64,000 nt of DNA from an uncultured Metabacillus sp. (GTDB taxonomy: Bacteria > Bacillota > Bacilli > Bacillales > Bacillaceae). The stretch lies in NCBI RefSeq assembly GCF_947503125.1, contig NZ_CANNCR010000007.1, forward strand, positions 105,025 to 169,024, given 5' to 3'. Both the position numbers and the translations under genes were made by a program. Below, piece by piece: positions 8,643 through 17,570 of the stretch; the stretch's first letter is position 1, and every line of letters begins with the position of its first letter. Under the pieces are notes generated by a model. The model made no database searches. It was given only the letters and a program-made list of their open reading frames with translations, and was not told where the DNA came from.

Positions 8643-8662
8643 ATGAATGAATCATCATTCAT
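8643..8662. promoter_or_regulatory. FadR operator candidate
   Basis: ATGAATGA and TCATTCAT flank a 4-base spacer, giving a perfect 8-bp dyad. It resembles the TGAATGA-type half-sites known for B. subtilis FadR. It lies at about +1 to +19 of the predicted fadR promoter, a position suited to repression. I found no equally good copy in front of lcfA. Confidence 0.75.
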
Positions 8663-8667
8663 GTTTC

Positions 8668-8696
8668 ATGATAAATTTTCCTACCCATAATGTCAA
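8668..8696 (-). promoter_or_regulatory. fadR-fadB-etfBA promoter
   Basis: A perfect TTGACA (8691-8696) and TATCAT (8668-8673) with 17-base spacing on the reverse strand. The start site would fall at the edge of the FadR palindrome. Confidence 0.75.
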
Positions 8697-8729
8697 GCCT
8701 CAATTCGTTTTTATATAATCCATTCACAA

Positions 8730-8754
8730 GAATGGACCCAATAAGGGTCCACTC
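8730..8754 (-). terminator. hairpin after lcfA
   Basis: GAGTGGACCC and GGGTCCATTC pair over 10 bp (one wobble) with a TTATT loop between lcfA and the fadR promoter. The following T-tract is weak, so some readthrough into fadR is possible. Confidence 0.5.
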
Positions 8755-8787
8755 TATATAGCCTTACTTAATCATGTATTAAAACCC

Positions 8788-10476
8788 TTAATTTGCGTTT
8801 TTGAATTTTTCTTTTTCCTCATCTATTAGGACACGCCTTAATATTTTACCGACGGCAGTTTTTGGCAACTCTTTACGAAACTCATATATGTGTGGAACTT
8901 TATATGCCGCTAAATGCTGTCTGGCATATTCATTAAATTCCTCTGGTGACGCTGTCTGATTATCCTTTAATACGATATATGCCTTAACCGTCTCACCTCG
9001 ATACGGATCTGGTATCCCAGCAACAACCACTTCCTGAACCTTCTCATGCTCATAAAGAACTTCTTCTATCTCACGTGGATAGATATTATATCCACCAGCT
9101 ATAATCATATCCTTTTTCCGGTCAACAATGTAGAAATATCCTTCTTCATCCATAAAACCGATATCTCCTGTAAACAGCCAGCCATCTTTGAGAACAGCTT
9201 CTGTTTCCTCACGCTTATTCCAATATCCTTTCATTACTTGAGGACCACGAATGACGATTTCACCAAGCTCATTTGGTTCAGCAAAGCCACCTTTTTCATA
9301 GGACAGAATGGCTGAATCTGTATTTGGCCACGGAACCCCGATGCTTCCTGTTTTTCGTTTCTCCCAAAAAAAGTTTGCATGTGTGACTGGTGAAGCCTCT
9401 GATAAACCATACCCTTCAACAAGACGCCCTCCTGTTATCTTCTCAAACTTTTCTTGAACCTCAACAGGAAGTGGTGCTGAGCCGCTTATACAGCAATTAA
9501 TCGAAGAGAGATCGTAGTTTTGGATGTTAGGATGGTTCAGCAAAGCAATATAAATGGTTGGTGCACCTGGAAAAAGTGTCGGTTTTAGCTTTTCAATTGT
9601 TTTTAACGTGTCTGTTGCATCAAATTTCGGAAGGAGAATCATTTTAAATGCCTGCATAACAGACAGATTCATCACTGTTGTCATCCCATATACATGGAAA
9701 AATGGGATAATACCCAGGACAGATTCTTCTCCTCGCTTACATTTATACATCCAGTGAGCACACATTTGCGTATTTGCCGCAATATTTGTATGGGTCAGCA
9801 TTACACCCTTTGGAAAACCTGTTGTCCCACCAGTATATTGTAAAATCGCAATGTCTTCTGAAGGCCTTATATCAGGCAAATCTGCTTTTGGCTCAGCTAT
9901 GGACAGGATCTTCTTAAATAAATGTGTATCACCCTTGTGTTCAATATTTACAACGAGTTGATTCTGTTTTTTTTGAACAAACGGATATAGAAGATTCTTA
10001 GGGAACGGCAAATAGTCTTTTATTCCTGTAACAATAATATGCTTTAAATTTGTTAACGCTTTCATTTTTGATACTCTTGGATATAATAAATCAAGTGTAA
10101 CAATGTATATAGACTCACTATCTTTTAGCTGGTATTCGAGCTCTCTTTCCATGTAAAGCGGATTTGTTTGGACAACAATACCGCCTGCTAATAATACTCC
10201 GTAATAAGCAATAACTGCTTGCGGACAATTAGGCAGCATGATCGAAACTCTGTCACCCTTTTGTAAACCAAGTGATTGTAAATAATTGGCCAGCTTTAAC
10301 GACTGATTGCTAAGCTCTGCATAAGTCAGTTCTTTTCCTAGGAAATGAATAGCTTTTTTTGTTGGGAATTCAGCTGCGGCTTGAAGTAAATATTCATATA
10401 ATGATGTGTCTTCAAAATGAATTTCGTGAGGGATTTCTTTTGGATAATGACGTATCCAAGGTTTCGGACATTCCAT
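8788..10476 (-). CDS. lcfA: long-chain fatty-acid-CoA ligase
   Basis: Activates long-chain fatty acids to acyl-CoA with ATP. The 562-residue protein belongs to the adenylate-forming family: the AMP-binding P-loop YTGGTTGFPKGVMLTHTN lies near residue 215, the A5 region EGYGLSEASPV near 360, the GWLFTGDIG motif near 440 and the C-terminal lysine motif KTAVGKILRR near 540. It is the first gene of the lcfA-fadR-fadB-etfB-etfA cluster. An extended -10 promoter lies about 170 bases upstream. Confidence 0.95.
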   Translation of the reverse strand: MECPKPWIRHYPKEIPHEIHFEDTSLYEYLLQAAAEFPTKKAIHFLGKELTYAELSNQSLKLANYLQSLGLQKGDRVSIMLPNCPQAVIAYYGVLLAGGIVVQTNPLYMERELEYQLKDSESIYIVTLDLLYPRVSKMKALTNLKHIIVTGIKDYLPFPKNLLYPFVQKKQNQLVVNIEHKGDTHLFKKILSIAEPKADLPDIRPSEDIAILQYTGGTTGFPKGVMLTHTNIAANTQMCAHWMYKCKRGEESVLGIIPFFHVYGMTTVMNLSVMQAFKMILLPKFDATDTLKTIEKLKPTLFPGAPTIYIALLNHPNIQNYDLSSINCCISGSAPLPVEVQEKFEKITGGRLVEGYGLSEASPVTHANFFWEKRKTGSIGVPWPNTDSAILSYEKGGFAEPNELGEIVIRGPQVMKGYWNKREETEAVLKDGWLFTGDIGFMDEEGYFYIVDRKKDMIIAGGYNIYPREIEEVLYEHEKVQEVVVAGIPDPYRGETVKAYIVLKDNQTASPEEFNEYARQHLAAYKVPHIYEFRKELPKTAVGKILRRVLIDEEKEKFKNAN

Positions 10477-10649
10477 CTTTTACTCCTCCTCAAATGCTAT
10501 TCTTTAACAGTACAAGCTATATGGATAAACTTTACCATTCAATCTTTATGTTTTTTTGCGGAGAGGAGGCTGGTATTGGTTTAGTAAGATGAAAACTACA
10601 CTAATAGTCGTAAACAGACGTCGCTCTTCCCCTTCCCTTCTTATAAAAA

Positions 10650-10678
10650 AGTATAGCAGATTTTTTCATATTCAGAAA
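10650..10678 (-). promoter_or_regulatory. lcfA promoter (extended -10)
   Basis: TATACT (10650-10655 on the reverse strand) has TG one base upstream, and a weak TTTCTG lies 17 bases further. The gap of nearly 400 bases between lcfA and the small gene at 10860 otherwise holds only the terminator at 10775-10806. Confidence 0.5.
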
Positions 10679-10774
10679 TATAAATATTTTCAAATAGTAT
10701 TAACACAAGCTCCTATTCTATAAAAGAAGATTTTTCAAGGGTAGGGTGTCCCCCAAGCTGCTATATTTAGAATT

Positions 10775-10806
10775 AATAAAGCCTGACATCTTTTAAATGC
10801 CAGGCT
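10775..10806 (-). terminator. terminator of the mutS2-DUF350 unit
   Basis: AGCCTGGCAT pairs with ATGTCAGGCT (one G-T wobble) and is followed by TTTATTAATT on the reverse strand. It ends the unit containing polX, mutS2, the DUF350 gene and the small peptide gene. Confidence 0.7.
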
Positions 10807-10859
10807 GAAAGTAGAGCAAAATGACTAATATTCGACATTGTTTGCTACCAATTGATATT

Positions 10860-10940
10860 CTAAAAAAACACTAAATAAATAATCCCTATTAGGATAAATA
10901 AGCCGCACAGCCCAAACATTACTTTAGCCAAAGTCTCCAA
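10860..10940 (-). CDS. putative 26-residue membrane peptide
   Basis: A short frame starting with TTG 14 bases after the DUF350 stop reads METLAKVMFGLCGLFILIG then IIYLVFF. It is a single predicted transmembrane segment of about 20 residues. An AAGGGAG ribosome binding site, overlapping the end of the DUF350 gene, stands nine bases before the TTG. The frame ends before the operon terminator. I do not recognise the peptide and its function is unknown. It could be chance, but the site, spacing, hydrophobic composition and operon position together favour a real small gene. Confidence 0.45.
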   Translation of the reverse strand: METLAKVMFGLCGLFILIGIIYLVFF

Positions 10941-10954
10941 TTTGCCACTCTCCC

Positions 10955-11359
10955 TTAAATCCCAGCTCCAATAACAAATGATAATCCGACAGATATCACG
11001 AGTGAAATAAAGCCAACAGCACGGTTATCCTTTTGGATTTCCTCATCAATTTTAAATTTTGGGGTCATAAATTCATAAATGAAATAGCCTAAAAGCAGCA
11101 GGATAAAACCGAAAAGTCCGGACCCCATCATTTCTAATAAGCTTTCATGCTGATTGATTGAAAATCTGAAAATATTGGCAATACCAAAGATTTTACCACC
11201 TGTTGCCATGGCAACAGCCATATTCCCCTTTTGAATTTCTTCCCAATTTTTATACTTCGTCACAAGCTCAAAGATTGTTAAAAACACAATGATACATAGA
11301 ACAACAACGCTGTAGTAGGCAGCAATTTGAACTAATTCATTTTCCCAAAATCCTTTCAT
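10955..11359 (-). CDS. yshE: DUF350 family membrane protein (YshE-like)
   Basis: A 134-residue integral membrane protein with four predicted helices arranged as two similar halves, each ending in a cytoplasmic segment of the type EEIQKGNMAVAM / EEIQKDNRAVGF. This duplicated pattern is typical of DUF350. The biochemical role is unknown. Two adjacent ATG codons are possible; I use the second because its spacing from GGGGAG is better. It follows mutS2 closely and precedes a tiny membrane peptide frame. Confidence 0.85.
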   Translation of the reverse strand: MKGFWENELVQIAAYYSVVVLCIIVFLTIFELVTKYKNWEEIQKGNMAVAMATGGKIFGIANIFRFSINQHESLLEMMGSGLFGFILLLLGYFIYEFMTPKFKIDEEIQKDNRAVGFISLVISVGLSFVIGAGI

Positions 11360-11373
11360 CATACCTCTCCCCG

Positions 11374-13734
11374 CTATTTGAGTTCAACAATGGTAACCCC
11401 GGTTCCACCTTCACCTGCTTCACCAAAACGGGTGTTCTTCACACTTCGATGGTTTTTAAGCAATTCCTTTACACCTGTACGAAGGGCACCAGTACCTTTC
11501 CCATGAATGATCGAAACTCTTGGGTAACCTGCTAAAACTGCATCATCTAAGTATTTTTCGACCTTAAGAAGAGCGTTTTCGTAGCGTTCACCACGTAGAT
11601 CCAGTTCAACGGATACATGATAATCCTTTCCTTTAACTGTTGCGAGCGGCCGCTCCTGTACTTCCTGTTTTGGACTTTTTATATATTGAAGGTCCTTTTC
11701 CTTTACCTTCATCTTTAAAATTCCCATTTGGACCTGCCATTCATCATCATTCACTCTTTCAATTAAGTGACCTTTTTGATCGAAGCTTATCACCTTTACT
11801 TCATCACCGGGAGTAAACGTTTGCTTGACTGGATCCTTTTTTTCAACTTTTTTACTTTTCTTAAAGACCGGAACCGCATCTTCTAAACGTTTTCTTGCAT
11901 CAATAAGCTCATGCTCTTTTACTTGTGCATGCTGTTCCTTTCTCATTCGTCTTAAATCGTGAATAATTTTTTCCGCTTCTTTTCTTGCTTCTTCAATCTT
12001 TTCCTCTGCTTTTCGTTCAGCTTTTTCATATAAAGCATCACGCTTTTCATTAAATTCAATGATTTGCTGCTGCAACTCTTTATGAAGCTTTTCAGCTTCC
12101 TTGCGGATATTTTCTGCTTCCTTCCATTCTTGCTCAGCTGTCTTTTTGCTTGTTTCTAATGAAGCGATCATTGTATCCACTTCTGTACGTTCATCGCTCA
12201 TCTGTGCTCTAGCCATGTTTATCACATGTTCTTGTAAACCTAATCTCTTAGAAATTTCAAATGCATTACTTCGACCAGGTACACCAATTAATAACTTATA
12301 TGTTGGGCTTAATGTTGTAATATCAAATTCAACACTTGCATTTATAACCCCGCTTCGATTGTAACCATAAGCCTTTAATTCAGGGTAATGGGTAGTGGCT
12401 ACAACTCGTGCGCCTCTGTTATACACTTCGTCGAGAATAGAAATGGCCAGTGCTGCACCCTCCTGCGGATCTGTACCGGCTCCAAGCTCATCAAATAGCA
12501 CTAAACTATTTTCATCAACCTGTTCAAGAATATCAACAATATTAACCATGTGCGAAGAAAATGTACTCAAGCTTTGCTCAATCGATTGTTCATCACCAAT
12601 ATCAGCAAATACATGGGCAAATACAGCAACTTCAGAGCCATCAAGGGCCGGTATTTGCAATCCTGCCTGTGCCATTAATGTACATAAGCCCAATGTTTTT
12701 AACGCTACTGTCTTACCACCTGTATTTGGACCCGTTATCACAATTGTAGTAAAGTCTGTTCCGAGTTCGATATCATTTGGAACCACTTCATCTATAGGCA
12801 AAAGTGGATGACGCGCCTGAAACAGCCTTATCACACCTTTATTATTGACGTTTGGCTTTGTTCCTTTAATTTGCTTGGCAAACCTCGCTTTTGTAAACAT
12901 AAAATCCATTTCAGCTAAGCAATAAACATTTTGTAAAATGTCCTGACTATTTTCGGCAACCTTCTCAGAAAGCAGTCTTAAAATCCGTTCGATTTCCACT
13001 TTTTCCTTTACCTTAGCTTGTTGAAGGGTATTATTTAAATCTACAACTACTTGAGGTTCAATAAAAAGAGTTGCTCCTGAGCTTGATTGATCATGAACGA
13101 TTCCGCCATATGATGACCGGTATTCCTGTTTAACCGGGATGACATAACGATCATTTCTAATCGTAATAATTGCATCGGAAAGCATTTTTGTTGCAGAAGA
13201 CGAGCGAATCATCGATTCTAATTTTTCCCTTACCCTTGCTTCTGTTGTCCGAAGCTGCTGACGAATCCCTTTTAATGTATCACTCGCACTGTCAAGCACA
13301 TAGCCATTATCATCAATGCATTGTGAAATGTTTTTCTCAAGGTCTTGCATGAGAATAATTTTCTCTGCAAGCACTGGGAGGTGATGCAATTCAATTTCCT
13401 CTTCAACCATTTTATCTATAAACCGCTTCATATTACGTCCTGCATAAAGTGTTCCGGCTACTTCAATTAATTCAGGTGCACTTAGCATTCCGCCAATTTT
13501 TGCGCGCTTAACAGCGGCTCTGACATCAACTAAGCCGCCAAGGGGGACATTCCCTTTTAACCGTAAAACTTTGGAAGCCTCATCCGTTTGCTCCTGGGCA
13601 ATTAGGACTTCTTCAAAATGGCTTGAAGGAGTTAACGCTTTTGCTTTTTCTTTCCCTAACGAGGATGAAGCATGGTTAACAAGCTGGTCTTTTACTTTTT
13701 CAAATTCTAAAACATGTAATACTTTTTCCTGCAA
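11374..13734 (-). CDS. mutS2: endonuclease MutS2
   Basis: A MutS-like ATPase without the mismatch-binding domain; family members act on recombination intermediates and, in B. subtilis, on collided ribosomes. The 786-residue protein has Walker [13 protein letters not shown] at 335-346, Walker [11 protein letters not shown] near 415, a long coiled coil around 515-620 and a C-terminal Smr nuclease domain ([21 protein letters not shown]). The start is TTG with AGGAGG nine bases upstream. It lies between polX and the DUF350 gene. Confidence 0.97.
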   Translation of the reverse strand: MQEKVLHVLEFEKVKDQLVNHASSSLGKEKAKALTPSSHFEEVLIAQEQTDEASKVLRLKGNVPLGGLVDVRAAVKRAKIGGMLSAPELIEVAGTLYAGRNMKRFIDKMVEEEIELHHLPVLAEKIILMQDLEKNISQCIDDNGYVLDSASDTLKGIRQQLRTTEARVREKLESMIRSSSATKMLSDAIITIRNDRYVIPVKQEYRSSYGGIVHDQSSSGATLFIEPQVVVDLNNTLQQAKVKEKVEIERILRLLSEKVAENSQDILQNVYCLAEMDFMFTKARFAKQIKGTKPNVNNKGVIRLFQARHPLLPIDEVVPNDIELGTDFTTIVITGPNTGGKTVALKTLGLCTLMAQAGLQIPALDGSEVAVFAHVFADIGDEQSIEQSLSTFSSHMVNIVDILEQVDENSLVLFDELGAGTDPQEGAALAISILDEVYNRGARVVATTHYPELKAYGYNRSGVINASVEFDITTLSPTYKLLIGVPGRSNAFEISKRLGLQEHVINMARAQMSDERTEVDTMIASLETSKKTAEQEWKEAENIRKEAEKLHKELQQQIIEFNEKRDALYEKAERKAEEKIEEARKEAEKIIHDLRRMRKEQHAQVKEHELIDARKRLEDAVPVFKKSKKVEKKDPVKQTFTPGDEVKVISFDQKGHLIERVNDDEWQVQMGILKMKVKEKDLQYIKSPKQEVQERPLATVKGKDYHVSVELDLRGERYENALLKVEKYLDDAVLAGYPRVSIIHGKGTGALRTGVKELLKNHRSVKNTRFGEAGEGGTGVTIVELK

Positions 13735-13800
13735 AACCGTAAACCTCCTAGTAATTGCATGATCGTTTCTCTTTAAAAGAAATTTTCTATGATATTGTCT

Positions 13801-15546
13801 TTAACTTAAAATCTTATTTCCAGATTTATTATGATGTCTATTTAAAAACGTCCGCAGCTTATTGATCTCCCATGTATTTATAACATTATCACTCATGATC
13901 CAGCCTTTTTTAGCAGTCGCTACTCCCACTCTCATATCTTCGAGCATATCGGTATTATGTGCATCTGTATTGATAACAAGTTTTACCCCTGCTTCTTGTG
14001 CCTTTCTTACATGTTCAGCACTTAAATCAAGACGATGAGGATTTGCATTTAATTCTAACGCAGTATCCGTTTCCTTTGCTAGTTGAATCAGCATATCAAT
14101 ATCCACATCATACCCGTTTCGTTTCCCGATAAGGCGGCCAGTTGGATGAGCAATAATGTCAACATGTTTGTTCTCCAATGCTTTTTTTAAGCGGCTCATA
14201 ATAATTTCACGAGGCTGTGAAAAACTAGAATGAATGGAAGCAATCACAAGATCCATCTCACTTAATAGTTCATCATCATAATCTAATGTACCATCAGGCA
14301 AAATGTCCATTTCGACACCTGCAAGAATGGTCATATCATCATACTCCTCATTTAAGGCCTTAATTTCCTCTCGTTGCGCTCGCAGACGTTCTGGTGTTAA
14401 CCCGTTTGCAACCTTTAAATAGTGAGAGTGATCAGTAATGGCAATATAGCTGTAGCCCTTTTTACGGCAGGCCTCCACCATTTCCCTTATCGTAAACGCA
14501 CCATCGCTCCAAGTAGAGTGCATATGCAGGTCACCTTTTATATCCTCTAATTGAATAAGCCTCATTTCTTTTGTGAAAAAATCTACCTCTGTACCATCCT
14601 CGCGTATTTCCGGTGAAAAATGCGGAAGATTAAAATATTCATAAAATTCACTTTCTGTAGCAAAGGTTTTTATTTCATTTGTTTCAATGTTTTCTACTCC
14701 ATATTCACTTATTTTTTCTCCACGCTCTTTTGCAAGCTGCCTCATCCTCACATTATGATCTTTTGAACCTGTAAAATGATGAAGAGTAGTGGCAAATTCC
14801 TCAGGCTTAACGATGCGGAAATCTACGTTTACTTCATAATCATAGCTTAATTGAACAGAAACCTTTGTATCACCATTAGCGATAATTGCAGATAAAGCAG
14901 GAATAGCTAACAGCTGTTCACGAACCTTCCCCGGTTCAGTTGTTGAAATGATGAAATCTAAATCCTTGATCGTTTCCCTCATACGTCTTAAAGAGCCTGC
15001 TTTTGAAAATCCTTTAATACTTTCACATTGCCTGAGATATGCTTCAATTTTCTCTGCAATGGGCAGCATAAATGCTAACGGAAGACGTTCAGGACGATTT
15101 CCCATTTCCTCGATCGCCGCTAATATTTTTTCTTCTGTTTTTTCCCCGAAGCCTGCCAGCACTTGAATTTTATTCTCCTCGCATGCCTGCTTTAAGGCTT
15201 CAACACTATCTATTTGTAATTCTTTATAAAGCTTGGCAATTTTTTTGCCGCCTAAACCTGGCAGCTTTAATAATGGCAGCAATCCCGCTGGAACCTCTTC
15301 CTGCAATTGCTCCAGAACTTCTGATTTCTCTGTTTCTATATATTCTTTAATAACGGCTGAGGTTCCCTTGCCAATTCCCGGGATTTTAGTAAAATCATCG
15401 ATTAAAGCAAGGCTTCTATCATCTGTTTCAAGTGCATTTGCCGCTTTTCGAAACGCTGCTATTTTAAACGGGTTTTCACCCTTTAACTCCATTAATACCG
15501 CAATTTTTTCTAATAAACGAATAACATCCTTTTTATGAATAGTCAT
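13801..15546 (-). CDS. polX: DNA polymerase X with PHP domain
   Basis: A repair polymerase of family X fused to a PHP phosphoesterase. The 581-residue protein has tandem helix-hairpin-helix motifs (IPGIGKGTSAVIKEYI; LPGLGGKKIAKLY), the nucleotidyltransferase core with GSLRRMRETIKDLDFI near 183-200, and the PHP domain from about residue 337 (GDLHMHSTWSDG, ITDHSH, AHPTGR, INTDAH). Length matches B. subtilis PolX. It sits in the conserved zapA-cvpA-polX-mutS2 order. Confidence 0.96.
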   Translation of the reverse strand: MTIHKKDVIRLLEKIAVLMELKGENPFKIAAFRKAANALETDDRSLALIDDFTKIPGIGKGTSAVIKEYIETEKSEVLEQLQEEVPAGLLPLLKLPGLGGKKIAKLYKELQIDSVEALKQACEENKIQVLAGFGEKTEEKILAAIEEMGNRPERLPLAFMLPIAEKIEAYLRQCESIKGFSKAGSLRRMRETIKDLDFIISTTEPGKVREQLLAIPALSAIIANGDTKVSVQLSYDYEVNVDFRIVKPEEFATTLHHFTGSKDHNVRMRQLAKERGEKISEYGVENIETNEIKTFATESEFYEYFNLPHFSPEIREDGTEVDFFTKEMRLIQLEDIKGDLHMHSTWSDGAFTIREMVEACRKKGYSYIAITDHSHYLKVANGLTPERLRAQREEIKALNEEYDDMTILAGVEMDILPDGTLDYDDELLSEMDLVIASIHSSFSQPREIIMSRLKKALENKHVDIIAHPTGRLIGKRNGYDVDIDMLIQLAKETDTALELNANPHRLDLSAEHVRKAQEAGVKLVINTDAHNTDMLEDMRVGVATAKKGWIMSDNVINTWEINKLRTFLNRHHNKSGNKILS

Positions 15547-15658
15547 GGTTTCACCTCTACCTCATTAATCAAAATGATACAAATATTTTTAGAAAAAGTA
15601 CAATTTTTACAAACATCATTTACCGAATAGAAAAAACTTCTCTATGCGTGAAGAGAAG

Positions 15659-16198
15659 TTATGACATGTACTGAATCCAGAGTTCATTTACCTTATCTGA
15701 AAAATACGGTGTATGATTGACGATCAAATTCGATAGCAATGATTGATCTAGTGCTTGTTGAAGCTGTTCAATTGGAATGAGCGCACCAATAAATAGTAAA
15801 ATAAATAGCACGAGATAGGATTCTAAAAATCCTAAAATGGAGCCCGCCCATCTATTTAACTGCTTTAAAATTGGCAGCAATGCAACAAAATCCAGCATGG
15901 TGCCAATGATTTGCATAACAATCTTTGTTCCTATAAATAATATAACAAAAGCAACAGCACGGTAATAAGCTCCTTCTAAATTTTCACCATTTAGTAAGGT
16001 TAAAACGGCCGGACCATCACTTGATACAGGATACGGAACCCACAGCTTTAATTTCGGTGCAAGATCATCAAAATACTGATATGCTACAATATATGCAACG
16101 ATAAACCCGGTCAAATGCACAAATTGGAGAATAAAACCGCGTTTTAAGCCGACTAGGATTCCGAATAATAGAATAATAAATAGTACTAAATCTAGCAT
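15659..16198 (-). CDS. cvpA: CvpA family membrane protein
   Basis: A 179-residue protein with four predicted transmembrane helices and the CvpA N-terminal pattern (LFGILVGLKRGFILQFVHLTGF). CvpA-type proteins are linked to colicin V production in E. coli and to envelope functions elsewhere; the exact role in Bacillus is not settled. It begins 10 bases after zapA with only a weak ribosome binding site, which suggests translational coupling. Confidence 0.85.
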   Translation of the reverse strand: MLDLVLFIILLFGILVGLKRGFILQFVHLTGFIVAYIVAYQYFDDLAPKLKLWVPYPVSSDGPAVLTLLNGENLEGAYYRAVAFVILFIGTKIVMQIIGTMLDFVALLPILKQLNRWAGSILGFLESYLVLFILLFIGALIPIEQLQQALDQSLLSNLIVNHTPYFSDKVNELWIQYMS

Positions 16199-16207
16199 TT
16201 CTTAGCT

Positions 16208-16489
16208 TCAATCCTTTTCTATTATTTGCTTCTCTAGTTTTTCATACTCTTCTTTTAGCTTTAAATATTCGTGAACTACATTTACTGCTGTTAAAACAGC
16301 AAGCTTATTTATATCAAGAGAAGGGTTTTTACTATTAATCTCTCGCATTTTATCATCAACAATTGAAGCAACTGCACGAATATGACTGGTGCTTTCTGCC
16401 CCTACAATTGAGAATCGTTGACCATATATATCTACTATCGTTTTCGATTTAGGGCGATTTGACAACGATAAATCCTCCATTTCCTGCAA
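16208..16489 (-). CDS. zapA: cell division protein ZapA
   Basis: Bundles FtsZ filaments at the division site. The protein of about 93 residues has the conserved block [14 protein letters not shown] and [28 protein letters not shown], followed by a C-terminal coiled coil ([16 protein letters not shown]). The start is probably the TTG at 16489, which has AAGGTG six bases upstream; the in-frame ATG three codons later has a worse site. It is divergent from rnhC. Confidence 0.93.
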   Translation of the reverse strand: MQEMEDLSLSNRPKSKTIVDIYGQRFSIVGAESTSHIRAVASIVDDKMREINSKNPSLDINKLAVLTAVNVVHEYLKLKEEYEKLEKQIIEKD

Positions 16490-16598
16490 ATCCTACACCT
16501 TATCATAACATGAAGCTTTAGGAAATGGGAAGAAGATCGATATTTCGATTCATTTCGCACGATTCCACGACTATTTTAGAAGATGAAAGGATGTCAGG

Positions 16599-17537
16599 AT
16601 GGCAAACACAGTGATTAAGGTAACGACTGATACAATCGAAAAAATGGAAGCGCACTATGCTTCTGTTAAAACAGCGAAAACCCCTCAAGGTGCTGTTTTT
16701 TCAGCAAAAGTGAATGGTTGTACCATTACAGCTTACAAATCAGGAAAGGTATTGTTTCAAGGAACCCGGGGAGAGGAGGAGGCGTTAAAATGGGAAACTC
16801 ACAGTGAACCAGCTAAAAAACATGTAATAGCCTCAACGAAAAAAGCATCAATCGGTTTCCAGCCGCCAGCAAATATTTCAAGCTTATCCATTATTGGGTC
16901 TGATGAGGTTGGCACAGGTGATTTCTTTGGGCCAATGACAGTGGTTGCAGCATATGTTAAAAAAGAGCAGATTCCTTTGCTGCAAGAGCTTGGGGTAAGG
17001 GACTCAAAAAATCTAAAAGATCCGCAAATTATCGAAATTGCTAAAGATTTAATTCAGACCATACCATACAGCTTACTTGTGCTTCATAATGAGAAATACA
17101 ATGAACTTCAGCATAAGGGAATGTCCCAAGGGAAAATGAAGGCATTATTACATAATCAAGCCATCAACCATCTTCTTAGCAAAATAACTCCAGAAAAGCC
17201 TGACGGGTTATTAATTGATCAATTTGTTGATCCTGCTATTTACTTTAAGCATTTGCAAGGAAAAAATGTCGTTAGAGAAAACATTTACTTTTCAACAAAA
17301 GCTGAAGGAATTCATTTGGCAGTTGCCGCTGCTTCGATTATTGCCAGATACTCATTTGTAAAAGAGTTTGAACGTTTATCCGAGATAGCAGGTGTAACAC
17401 TTCCAAAAGGTGCTGGGGCACAAGTGGATATTGCTGCAGCAAAAATCATTCAAAAAAGAGGCAGTCAATTTTTGGCCTCGATTAGTAAAAAGCATTTCGC
17501 TAACACGGACAAAGCGTTGAGATTAGCGAAAAAATAA
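16599..17537 (+). CDS. rnhC: ribonuclease HIII
   Basis: Cleaves RNA in RNA-DNA hybrids. The 312-residue protein has an N-terminal TBP-like substrate domain and the catalytic core with GSDEVGTGDFFGPM (Asp102, Glu103), the KDSKNL-type segment RDSKNLKDPQ and the LLIDQFVDP motif. It is transcribed divergently from zapA, as in B. subtilis, and shares a bidirectional terminator with pheT. Confidence 0.96.
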   Translation: MANTVIKVTTDTIEKMEAHYASVKTAKTPQGAVFSAKVNGCTITAYKSGKVLFQGTRGEEEALKWETHSEPAKKHVIASTKKASIGFQPPANISSLSIIGSDEVGTGDFFGPMTVVAAYVKKEQIPLLQELGVRDSKNLKDPQIIEIAKDLIQTIPYSLLVLHNEKYNELQHKGMSQGKMKALLHNQAINHLLSKITPEKPDGLLIDQFVDPAIYFKHLQGKNVVRENIYFSTKAEGIHLAVAAASIIARYSFVKEFERLSEIAGVTLPKGAGAQVDIAAAKIIQKRGSQFLASISKKHFANTDKALRLAKK

Positions 17538-17540
17538 GGA

Positions 17541-17566
17541 AAAGGGCTGTTTTAAACCAGCCCTAA
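17541..17566. terminator. bidirectional terminator rnhC / pheT
   Basis: AGGGCTG and CAGCCCT flank an 8-base loop between the convergent stops. T-rich sequence follows on both strands (AATTGTTT on plus, TTTTCC on minus). Confidence 0.8.
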
Positions 17567-17570
17567 TTGT

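Noticed and set aside
12395..12811. 138-codon plus-strand frame inside mutS2
   Set aside because: It is the antisense shadow of the conserved MutS2 ATPase domain; long only because of codon bias in the real gene.
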